Source: Shewanella decolorationis S12 (GTDB lineage Bacteria > Pseudomonadota > Gammaproteobacteria > Enterobacterales > Shewanellaceae). From it: a stretch of DNA of 64,000 nucleotides. The notes under the pieces are model-generated. The model was not told the DNA's origin. It worked only from the letters and a program-made list of their open reading frames with translations, and did no database searches. The stretch spans positions 1 to 64,000 of the forward strand of contig NZ_AXZL01000069.1 of assembly GCF_000485795.1 (NCBI RefSeq), given 5' to 3'. A program made the position numbers and the translations under genes. How positions within the stretch are numbered: position 1 is the first letter of the stretch; each line of letters opens with the position of its first letter. Of this stretch, positions 48,105 through 55,928 are shown piece after piece.

Positions 48105-51100
48105 TTATTGACTAATGTAATAATAAATTTTGTTCGTTGTTGGCCCACCACCAATACACTTAGGGTTACCACTTTCACATGTCGCCTCATCAGGTACCGC
48201 ATTACCAATACCAATCAAAAACATATCTGGCGTAGGTACTTTGGCATTCGGATCCTTAGGCTGCTCGGCGGGAGGTATCACCAACTGCGGCGTATCCAGT
48301 ACCAGTTCGCCGGCATATAAATAATCCGTTTTGTAACCACGAGTGCCTCTATGTAAATTCATCTTATAGAGATAACCCTTACCCGAATTTAAGCATTGAT
48401 TGACTGAAGCATCGCTGCCGGGCACAAAACTGGTGAAATACACTTCCCCCCCGACTATGGTCGCGGACGAAAGGCTCTTTTCACCTTTCCGGGAAAAGTT
48501 ATAGTACCAGCCTCGTTTTTGACTAAAGGCAATCTCGCTAGCTTGATCGTTTGGCGCAGCCGAACTGACATCATATAAATCGCTTAACTGCAAGGCACTT
48601 GGTATCGGCTTTTGATTAGACTTACCTTGGAAAGATTGAGTGACTATGTTCCTATCTTGCAACACAAAAAACATATCCGAGCGAGATACATCACTCGGCT
48701 TTGCCCTGTGACCGCTGCCAACAACCACGGCATCGTAGGGAATATTTTGCGTCGTCACTGTCTTAGTGGATTTTCCATTCACCACCTGAGTTAACTCGAA
48801 GGTATTAGTCATAATGGTTTGTGCAACCGTGGGGCCGGAGAAGAAACGTCTGTCACTTGCCACCGCACTCTTATCCCCTAATGCGGCAAATTTAAATCCT
48901 GACCAAGTCGCCGAATCCGCCGAAGGCATGTCCATCCGCCACACATTTCCTTGAGTGTCAGTAGCATAGAGTCTATCTGTTCGACCATCGCCATTACCGT
49001 CTAACACGGCAACACTACTCGGAATACTATTTGCAATACCGGGCAGCACTGTGTTTGCGCCGCTGCCGCCAAATTGATGGATTAGCGCCCCCGTTTGCGC
49101 ATCGACAATAAACACCCCTCGACCACGGCTGTCGTCACTACCAATCTCAGCACCATCCTTGGTCGCAGGGGAATATCCCGCACCAAAGATAAGCACGGGT
49201 TTATCCCCTGAAGCGCTTGGAATCGTGGTAACTACAGGCGTAGACCAAGATTGACCCAACTCCCCCATCCCTGGCGAACTGGCATCAATCTTCCACATAA
49301 AAGTAGGGTTATTGGGGGAAGAGATGTCGAGGGCATAATAGGCATTTCCACCACGACGCATCCCCACAAAAACCCATGCTTTTTCAACCCGTTTACCCTG
49401 CATTTTGGTATAGGCCACTGGCGAGCCATCAATACCGTAAACAGAGTGAACGCCCGTTGGCGCATTGGCCTTCAAATCGCGAAGATTTGGCAGCAACTCA
49501 TAGGGGATGAATCCCCAAGTCTCTGACACTGCATTACCTTCATCCTTAAACATATGCAGGAACCCATGATTAGTCCCGACAAGAATTCGGATATCGGGCT
49601 TATCTTCAGATCCAAAGTTGAGTGCTAAGGGTTTGGAATGTAAAGCATCCCCCATTATATCGGTGCGCCAATTAGGGGTTGCGCCACTGACAGCACCTAA
49701 ATCCTGATTCTTATCATTATCAACATCGATGCCCTTGGTCCAATCAAATAAGTTGGTCAACTCAGTTTCATCGACCCCCATATAGAAGGCTAAACGTGCA
49801 TTACCACCCGCTTTTCGAGAAGCGTTAGACAGAGTGAAAGGGCTCAAGCCTGTACCTAAATTACTGTATAGGGTACGGCTGTTGGCCTGCTGCATTGAGG
49901 CTAGTACCCCGCCCCGCTTCACATCGTTACCATCACCACCAGCAGCACACTCATCGGCCGGGGTCCAATAGGAACAAGCATCAGCTTTGATATTGCCATC
50001 CTCACCTATTGCATTATTGCCTTTACTATCGACGACATCGCCACTACTGGTCACCTTAAATTTCTTGATATTCCCTAACCATCTCGGGCCTTTGTTCGGC
50101 AAGAACATAGAGTAATAGGCAGAATCAAAGGTTTGCGTTCGATTAAAGTTATTACTTGCCACTGAGGGCGAGGTAAAGCTGGCATTTTTTTCGAGGATAT
50201 TGTTTAAGGCCGTTTGTAATGAAGAACGTAATTTGCTGGCATCGGTCGCATCGTAATACTTGCCACCACCATTTTCAGCGGTTTGTTTAAGTAGATGTTC
50301 GGCACTGGCTGCACCTTCACTAAAGCCAATGGTAAAGGTCCTAACGGTTTGTTTGCCTGAGGAATTAGGATTAACGTCTTCATTTCTCATCCAGCCAGAA
50401 AGCGCACTTAAGTAACTAACAGGCCTGGAAGTATGTTTTCCAACGCCTTTGGTTAACTGTTCAACCAAATTATTGGCCGCATTATCCAGCGTTGGCTCAC
50501 CGTCGGTGATATAGATGATATAAGCTTCATTTTGGCAACGTTTAAAGGGCGAGTTATAGTTATTGGTCCCTTTTACCAAGGCTTCCGGATCGGTAAAGGG
50601 GTTTCTATTCGCTTGGTAAGTCCCCTGATATCGCCCCCACTGATCGTAATAATGGTAATCGCTGTCGTCGTCACCAAAATACTGACTCTGCCCACCAAAA
50701 TAACGATATGCCTCATAGAGGGTTTCGCATAAAGGGGTATTTTGAGCATAGTTAATATCATTAACTCCACTGAGCAAATCAATTTTAGCTTGGGCAGACA
50801 TAGGTTTAATCCCTGAGATTATCCGTCCACCGTCACGCTTTCCTTCATCTGGACCATTCATGTTAAAAATCGCCAGTCCAAAATCGACTCCCGGCGTAGT
50901 TAAGATCACGCTTTCAATCGCATCCTTGGCCAATGCTAAGCGCGTTTTATTGACCTTGGTTTTAGGGCCATGCAGCCAGTTTAGATAATCTTCCGTATAG
51001 ACAGTAACCACTTTGCCAGTACCAAAACCGGTATTTTCTGCTTTTGCCTTAGCGGCGGCCTTGGCACTATCTGATGAGTTAGCATTGACCGCGGTGTAAC

Positions 51101-51776
51101 GTACAGGTTTATTTGGTGTTCCTAAACTGTCCACGGGTAACCCTTGGGCTTCAGATGCTGCGTTACCGAATTTGTCCTCTTGGATATCTTCAAAACAATC
51201 GACAGCGAGGATCGAGCCACCATTTAACTCAGAAAACTCTCTCCAAGAGCCTGAACCGCCCGAAAAACCATATTCCCTAAAGAACCCAGTAAAGGTGCCG
51301 TAACGGTTAAGATATTCCCATGAGCTCTCGCAGCCATTGAGCGAACCTCTAAACTTACGCTTTTCCTGCCGCGAACTAGGGTTAGGCGCAGTAGTATTTT
51401 CCGACGAACCTCGGCTATAAAATAAATTCCCCGATTGGGCGTAATTTATTTTGCGCTTATTTTCGTAAGGCGCTTCAACATCATATGCAAGACTACTCAT
51501 GCTGCCCGAGTTATCAAAAATAATCAGCACTTGAGGACGCGAACCATTGCGCGCAGAAGCTTCAAAGACATAAAGTTCAGTGTCATCGGCATGACTCGGC
51601 GCTATAAATAAACTCGCAGCACACACAATGACACTCGAAAGAATAAAAGAAACAACCGACGTTAGCGTATGGCAAACGTTTTGTTTACGAATTATCCTGA
51701 TAATTAACGAGAACAAACGAACAAGAGAGAATACCAACCAATTACTGGGTTGGTATTTTAAAAAATACGGGTTCAT
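48105..51776 (-). CDS. tapY1: PilY1/TapY1-type type IV pilus tip protein
   Basis: Very large exported pilus-biogenesis and adhesion protein (about 1223 residues). An N-terminal hydrophobic signal ends at IAPSHA. A von Willebrand A-like domain follows, with MIDAS motif DNSGSMSS near residue 88. The C-terminal half is a PilY1 beta-propeller (NWRTDIMGDALHSKPLALNFG, RILVGTNHGFLHMF, WVFVGMRRGGNAYYALDIS) with a calcium-loop-like DGNGDGRTDRLYATD. The start is uncertain: the ATG at 51776 is used, but GTG 51830 or ATG 51812 are possible and none has a good Shine-Dalgarno. No pilin gene is nearby. Confidence 0.92.
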   Translation of the reverse strand: MNPYFLKYQPSNWLVFSLVRLFSLIIRIIRKQNVCHTLTSVVSFILSSVIVCAASLFIAPSHADDTELYVFEASARNGSRPQVLIIFDNSGSMSSLAYDVEAPYENKRKINYAQSGNLFYSRGSSENTTAPNPSSRQEKRKFRGSLNGCESSWEYLNRYGTFTGFFREYGFSGGSGSWREFSELNGGSILAVDCFEDIQEDKFGNAASEAQGLPVDSLGTPNKPVRYTAVNANSSDSAKAAAKAKAENTGFGTGKVVTVYTEDYLNWLHGPKTKVNKTRLALAKDAIESVILTTPGVDFGLAIFNMNGPDEGKRDGGRIISGIKPMSAQAKIDLLSGVNDINYAQNTPLCETLYEAYRYFGGQSQYFGDDDSDYHYYDQWGRYQGTYQANRNPFTDPEALVKGTNNYNSPFKRCQNEAYIIYITDGEPTLDNAANNLVEQLTKGVGKHTSRPVSYLSALSGWMRNEDVNPNSSGKQTVRTFTIGFSEGAASAEHLLKQTAENGGGKYYDATDASKLRSSLQTALNNILEKNASFTSPSVASNNFNRTQTFDSAYYSMFLPNKGPRWLGNIKKFKVTSSGDVVDSKGNNAIGEDGNIKADACSYWTPADECAAGGDGNDVKRGGVLASMQQANSRTLYSNLGTGLSPFTLSNASRKAGGNARLAFYMGVDETELTNLFDWTKGIDVDNDKNQDLGAVSGATPNWRTDIMGDALHSKPLALNFGSEDKPDIRILVGTNHGFLHMFKDEGNAVSETWGFIPYELLPNLRDLKANAPTGVHSVYGIDGSPVAYTKMQGKRVEKAWVFVGMRRGGNAYYALDISSPNNPTFMWKIDASSPGMGELGQSWSTPVVTTIPSASGDKPVLIFGAGYSPATKDGAEIGSDDSRGRGVFIVDAQTGALIHQFGGSGANTVLPGIANSIPSSVAVLDGNGDGRTDRLYATDTQGNVWRMDMPSADSATWSGFKFAALGDKSAVASDRRFFSGPTVAQTIMTNTFELTQVVNGKSTKTVTTQNIPYDAVVVGSGHRAKPSDVSRSDMFFVLQDRNIVTQSFQGKSNQKPIPSALQLSDLYDVSSAAPNDQASEIAFSQKRGWYYNFSRKGEKSLSSATIVGGEVYFTSFVPGSDASVNQCLNSGKGYLYKMNLHRGTRGYKTDYLYAGELVLDTPQLVIPPAEQPKDPNAKVPTPDMFLIGIGNAVPDEATCESGNPKCIGGGPTTNKIYYYISQ
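51730..51757. promoter_or_regulatory. Inverted repeat at the 5' end of the pilY1 gene
   Basis: 10-bp stem aataccaacc/ggttggtatt with an 8-base loop, located 20-50 bases inside the proposed start. On the plus strand it is followed by ttttaaaaaa, so it could stop antisense transcription. In the pilY1 mRNA it would fold near the start. Confidence 0.35.
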
Positions 51777-51830
51777 AAAGTACGCATATAGGTTATTTAG
51801 ACAAACACACATCAACCTAAGGCTTGACAC

Positions 51831-52388
51831 TTTAAATCACACTATTACAAATAACGGCGAAGCAAAGTTACCGAATTGAATCCAGTAAAATCATAACATT
51901 AGGTATCTAATGTTGCTTTTTATCATTACCAACACTTATTTGGCAATAAATATAAAAACTATTTAAACTAAAACGAAAATATCAATAAAAGATGTATCGA
52001 TAGCAATATCACCCATCTATTTATTTGAACAACCTGATATAAACAAGCTTTCAAGTAACCGTATAAAACCCTATATAACAAATGGGTAAATAAAGCTAAA
52101 AATAATTAGGGCGTGACGTTTCGAGATTAGATTTTGTTCGTTATGGCAAGCACGTGCTCGCGAAACGAAGAATGATGTGCAGTTATTCTACTCAAATGAC
52201 GAGCGGCCCTTATGACAGAAAGTAAGAGCAAGGGCTTGCCAGACAAACCTTAGGGCAGTATGCAAAGCATGGTTTTTAATCGCTTGCCCATAAAATAATC
52301 TATCAAATGCTCCCTTGCTACATTCCATTATTAACATTATGCTAACCACCCCTGAATAGGTGGCAAAAACGATAATAAGGAACATCGA
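51831..52388. other. AT-rich intergenic region with a repeat remnant
   Basis: 558 bases between the divergent pilY1 and phosphatase genes. The first 270 bases are AT-rich with no recognised gene and presumably hold the pilY1 promoter. The truncated MITE copy occupies 52107-52265. AAGGA at 52377 is the phosphatase ribosome site. Confidence 0.6.
52107..52265. repeat. MITE-like element, truncated copy
   Basis: About 159 bases closely matching the complement of the right half of the element at 35088-35366: tagggcgtg, acgtttcgagattagatttt, cgaaacgaagaatgatgtg, ttctactcaaatgacgagcgg and cttatgacagaaagtaagagc segments. It lacks three bases (gtt) in the terminal repeat, and the opposite end is missing, so it is a decayed copy. 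Confidence 0.75.
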
Positions 52389-53555
52389 ATGAACATACTC
52401 TCCGAATTTGGCCTAGCTGATCCCCAAAGCCCATCGCAGGAGGTGTTCACGAACGTATCAACCAAAAAACGTTATGCTATCGCTACTCAAGGCGCTTTAG
52501 TTTCACTGCTCAGTTTATTTTCTATAGCCACTCATAGTGCAGAACCAACTGCCACAAACGCCTCGGTTACCGATGGCCCCTATGTGTTTCTCAACCAAGG
52601 ACAAGAAAATACCGCCTACTGGATTTGCCAAAGTGAATTAAAGCAAACCCCTATCGCAAACAACCAATTAGCTCGCCCCAATGATTGCGGCAACTTGCCA
52701 CAACCTTTACGCCATGACGAAGCCCCTCAGATTGAAGCCGATACTTACACCCATGCGGGTAAAATTGTGGCCTTAAGCGATGTGCATGGCCAATTTGATG
52801 TGATGATTAACTTGCTCAAAGCCCACAAGATTATTGATGAAAATAATCATTGGGCCTTTGGCGATGGTCATATGGTGATGACGGGCGATATGTTCGACCG
52901 CGGTCACCAAGTCAACGAAGTCCTGTGGTTTTTATATGAGTTAGACAAGGAAGCGCAAGCCGCTGGCGGTCGATTACATTTACTGATGGGCAACCACGAG
53001 CAAATGGTGTTTCGCGGCGACTTACGTTATGTGAATGAGCGCTATCAAACCTCGGCCGAATTACTCAATCGCAGCTATGATGCGCTCTACAACAAAGACA
53101 CCGAAATCGGCCGTTGGCTTCGTAGTAAAAACACGCTAGTGAAGATCAACAATCTGCTATTTATGCACGGTGGAATAAGCCCTGAGTGGGTCGAGCGTAA
53201 ACTCAACATTAGCGATGCCAATCAGTTATTTCGCCAACATTTAGACGATAAAAAAGAAGATTTAAAACAAAACGATCTGCTGAACTTCCTGTTTTTCACT
53301 AACGGACCCACTTGGTACCGTGGCTACTTTAAGGATGCGCTCAGCGAAAAAGAAATTGACCAGATACTAAACTATTTTAAGGTTGACCATATCATAGTCG
53401 GACACACCTCGCAGGATCGTGTTCTTGGGCTTTACCATAATAAAATCATTGCTATAGATAGCAGCATTAAGAATGGTCAATCTGGCGAGCTATTGCTGAT
53501 AGACAAAGATAAACTTACCCGCGGCCTCTATCAGGGTGAGCAAGTACAACTTTAA
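52389..53555 (+). CDS. Shewanella-like PPP-type metallophosphatase, exported
   Basis: A 388-residue calcineurin-like phosphoesterase carrying the full PPP set: DVHGQFD (near 132), GDMFDRGH, GNHEQM, MHGGISPE and GHTSQ. This matches the Shewanella-like protein phosphatase (Shelph) group, also found in plants, algae and Plasmodium. The segment after residue 28 is hydrophobic (IATQGALVSLLSLFSIATHSAE), consistent with a signal peptide after an unusually long n-region, so a periplasmic location is likely. An N-terminal region (about 60-115) with two Cys precedes the catalytic fold. AAGGA precedes the ATG. Substrate unknown; protein Tyr or Ser/Thr phosphatase activity is known for relatives. Confidence 0.88.
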   Translation: MNILSEFGLADPQSPSQEVFTNVSTKKRYAIATQGALVSLLSLFSIATHSAEPTATNASVTDGPYVFLNQGQENTAYWICQSELKQTPIANNQLARPNDCGNLPQPLRHDEAPQIEADTYTHAGKIVALSDVHGQFDVMINLLKAHKIIDENNHWAFGDGHMVMTGDMFDRGHQVNEVLWFLYELDKEAQAAGGRLHLLMGNHEQMVFRGDLRYVNERYQTSAELLNRSYDALYNKDTEIGRWLRSKNTLVKINNLLFMHGGISPEWVERKLNISDANQLFRQHLDDKKEDLKQNDLLNFLFFTNGPTWYRGYFKDALSEKEIDQILNYFKVDHIIVGHTSQDRVLGLYHNKIIAIDSSIKNGQSGELLLIDKDKLTRGLYQGEQVQL

Positions 53556-53659
53556 GCCATTAGAACAACATTAAAGGATTAAGGGTTTATGGCATTCCCC
53601 CATAAGCCCTATTTTTTCGAGATTATGATTCGACTCGATATCCATTTTTCGCTGTAGTT

Positions 53660-53818
53660 ATGGATAGTTATTGCCATACTTATTGCCACAGTTGTTCTTA
53701 TAGCTATCGCCACAGCCGTTGTCATAGCTCTCACCATAATGACAACCACAGAAAATTCCCACTCAAGATTCAAACACACCCTATACTCAGCAAAGTGACT
53801 GTTTATTTTAAGGGATGA
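53660..53818 (+). CDS. Possible small Cys/His-rich ORF (52 aa)
   Basis: An open frame from ATG 53660 to TGA 53818 encodes a 52-residue peptide with four Cys and several His and Tyr in the first 30 residues (YCH, YCHSC, RCHSSHH). Its stop overlaps the first ATG of the following solute-binding-protein gene (ATGA). No Shine-Dalgarno is visible, and the Cys/His-rich part is encoded by three imperfect 24-base tandem repeats. It may therefore be a chance product of repeat expansion. Unrecognised. Confidence 0.2.
   Translation: MDSYCHTYCHSCSYSYRHSRCHSSHHNDNHRKFPLKIQTHPILSKVTVYFKG
53663..53735. repeat. Imperfect 24-bp tandem repeat
   Basis: Three consecutive units of the pattern ayagttattgycatactyatygcc-like sequence (atagttattgcc..., acagttgttctt..., acagccgttgtc...), each ending in -gcc or -acc. 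They sit 80-150 bases upstream of the solute-binding-protein gene. Confidence 0.55.
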
Positions 53819-53820
53819 GT

Positions 53821-54615
53821 ATGAACCTCAAGTCGCTAATCAACATTAGCCTTGTGTTATCACTCTTAGGATTACCCGCCCCCTGTGTGGCAGGGCGAGA
53901 TTTAACGTTGGTGGCGACTAACTATCCTCCCTTTTATAGCAGTGAGTTACCCGATCAAGGTGGCGTCGCGCTTGTGGTCAAAGAAGCCTTTAAACGTCAG
54001 GGTTACAATGCCAGTGTCAAATTCTATCCCTTCGCGCGGGCAGCATTGCTCGTTAAAACCGGCCAAGCCGATGGCATTATTGGCCTTTGGTACCGTAAAG
54101 AACGTGAGCAATGGGCACACTATTCCGATCCCATCCAGGCAGTTCAAATTGTGTTTTATAAACGCAAGGATAATCCGTTAAGTTTTAGCCAATTAACAGA
54201 GCTAAAGCCCTTCACCATAGGCATTGGTCGCGGCTATGCCAATCCACCTGAGATAGCCGCCGCGGGATTGACAACAGAAGAAGGCAGTTCAGATGAGATG
54301 AATCTTAAGAAATTATTTCTAAAACGTATCGACTTAGTCTTAATAGGCCACAATCTTGCTCAGTATTTAATCAAGCAACATGAAAGTGAATTTACCGATG
54401 CCTTCGAACAAGTTGGCGATCCTATCGCGACTGAAGTATTTCATTTAGGGGTTTCATTAGCCGTTAGCGATCAAACAACCTTAGTGTCTGAGTTTAACAA
54501 AGGGCTTGAATCAATGGAGAAAGATGGCCGTTTAGCCGAGATTTTAAGCCAGTTTCCGCAACTTCCGCCCGCCGTCGATCCGATAGAAAAAATACGAACA
54601 CAAGCACATCCTTAG
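53821..54615 (+). CDS. Periplasmic solute-binding protein (SBP family 3-like)
   Basis: A 264-residue exported protein: signal peptide (ISLVLSLLGLPAPCVAG, cleavage near residue 25), then the substrate-binding fold TLVATNYPPFYS, GGVALVVKEAFKRQGY, FARAALLVKTGQADGIIGLW and a C-terminal lobe. The second ATG (53821) is chosen because AAGGG lies 6 bases before it. No ABC permease or ATPase is adjacent, as is common for orphan family-3 binding proteins in Shewanella, which may feed sensors. The ligand is not predictable. Confidence 0.85.
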   Translation: MNLKSLINISLVLSLLGLPAPCVAGRDLTLVATNYPPFYSSELPDQGGVALVVKEAFKRQGYNASVKFYPFARAALLVKTGQADGIIGLWYRKEREQWAHYSDPIQAVQIVFYKRKDNPLSFSQLTELKPFTIGIGRGYANPPEIAAAGLTTEEGSSDEMNLKKLFLKRIDLVLIGHNLAQYLIKQHESEFTDAFEQVGDPIATEVFHLGVSLAVSDQTTLVSEFNKGLESMEKDGRLAEILSQFPQLPPAVDPIEKIRTQAHP

Positions 54616-54815
54616 GCGCATAACTAGGCTATTTTACTTTGGGTAAAAATAGCCTAGAAAACTTAACGTTGACGCCCTCAACAAAAAACACAATTTCTTT
54701 CACTTTCGAGTGCTTAACTTTACAAACTTTTACCCACCTGATGACGGTTATTCACTAGAATAGCGCCATTAGTACGAACGCCTGTTAACTGTTTTTGTGC
54801 GAGATAATTATTCCA

Positions 54816-55928
54816 ATGAAAAAAACCATAATAGCCATTGCCTTAATTGCTGCGGTTGCTACCGCTGTGAGTTTTAGTGATGTATTGCAGGCGGCCAAAC
54901 CCGAAAGTGCGCCCCATTTAATGCGTACAGTACCTGTAGTCACAGGAGAAGTGGTTGAACATCCACTGGCACAATCAATTTCACTCATAGGTAAACTCGC
55001 CGCCGATCGCGCCGTGGTTATCGCGCCGCAAGTCACAGGCAAAATTAAACAAATCGCCGTGACATCTAACCAAGCAGTCAAGAAGGGCCAACTGCTTATC
55101 GAGCTTGACGATATGAAAGCCCAGGCCGCGGTAGCCGAAGCCAATGCCTTTTTAAATGATGAAACCCGTAAACTCAGGGAATTTGAAAAACTCATCAGCC
55201 GTAATGCCATCACCCAAACCGAAATCGATGCACAAAAGGCTAGTGTCGATATCGCTAGAGCCAGACTCGCTTCGGCGCAGGCGGATTTACATTACCATTC
55301 GCTAATCGCCCCCTTTGCCGGCAAAACCGGTCTGATTAACTTCAGCGAAGGTAAAATGGTCAGTATTGGCACTGAGTTGATGACCTTGGATGATTTATCC
55401 AGCATGCGACTCGACCTACAGGTGCCCGAACATTTTCTATCACAGCTCAGCATTGGCATGCCCGTCTCGGCGACCAGCCGCGCCTGGCCGGGGGAAACCT
55501 TTATCGGCAAAGTGGTCGCCATCGATCCCCGCGTCAATGAAGAAACCTTAAACCTGAAGATCCGCGTGCAATTTGAAAACGCGAAAAATCGCTTAAAGCC
55601 CGGCATGATGATGTCATCGACCATCACCTTCCCGCCAATTTCCGCCCCGATTGTGCCTGTGCAAGCCTTAGAATATTCAGGTACTAAGCGCTATGTATAT
55701 GTGGTGGGTGAGGACCATATCGCCCATCGCACCGAAGTGATTTTAGGCGCCCGCGTGGGTGACCAAGTGCTTATCGATTCTGGTTTAAAAATTGGCGACA
55801 AAGTGGTGGTGCAAGGGCTAGTGAATATGCGCGATGGCTTAAAGATCAATGAAGTGGTGCTTGAAGCCAAGAACGATGCTAACCGTCCAGCAGCCAAGTC
55901 AGACGTCAACACCGCGGAGACTAAATAA
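54816..55928 (+). CDS. RND efflux periplasmic adaptor subunit
   Basis: A 370-residue membrane-fusion protein linking the RND pump to an outer-membrane channel. It has an N-terminal signal or anchor (IIAIALIAAVATAVSF), a biotinyl-lipoyl-like half-motif (VVIAPQVTGKIKQIAV), a coiled-coil hairpin (about 100-150), the second lipoyl half (LIAPFAGKTGLINF) and beta-barrel domains. ATG 54816 (MKKTII) is favoured over one seven codons earlier. Its stop overlaps the pump start (TAATG), so the two are translated together. No outer-membrane TolC-type gene follows. Confidence 0.93.
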   Translation: MKKTIIAIALIAAVATAVSFSDVLQAAKPESAPHLMRTVPVVTGEVVEHPLAQSISLIGKLAADRAVVIAPQVTGKIKQIAVTSNQAVKKGQLLIELDDMKAQAAVAEANAFLNDETRKLREFEKLISRNAITQTEIDAQKASVDIARARLASAQADLHYHSLIAPFAGKTGLINFSEGKMVSIGTELMTLDDLSSMRLDLQVPEHFLSQLSIGMPVSATSRAWPGETFIGKVVAIDPRVNEETLNLKIRVQFENAKNRLKPGMMMSSTITFPPISAPIVPVQALEYSGTKRYVYVVGEDHIAHRTEVILGARVGDQVLIDSGLKIGDKVVVQGLVNMRDGLKINEVVLEAKNDANRPAAKSDVNTAETK

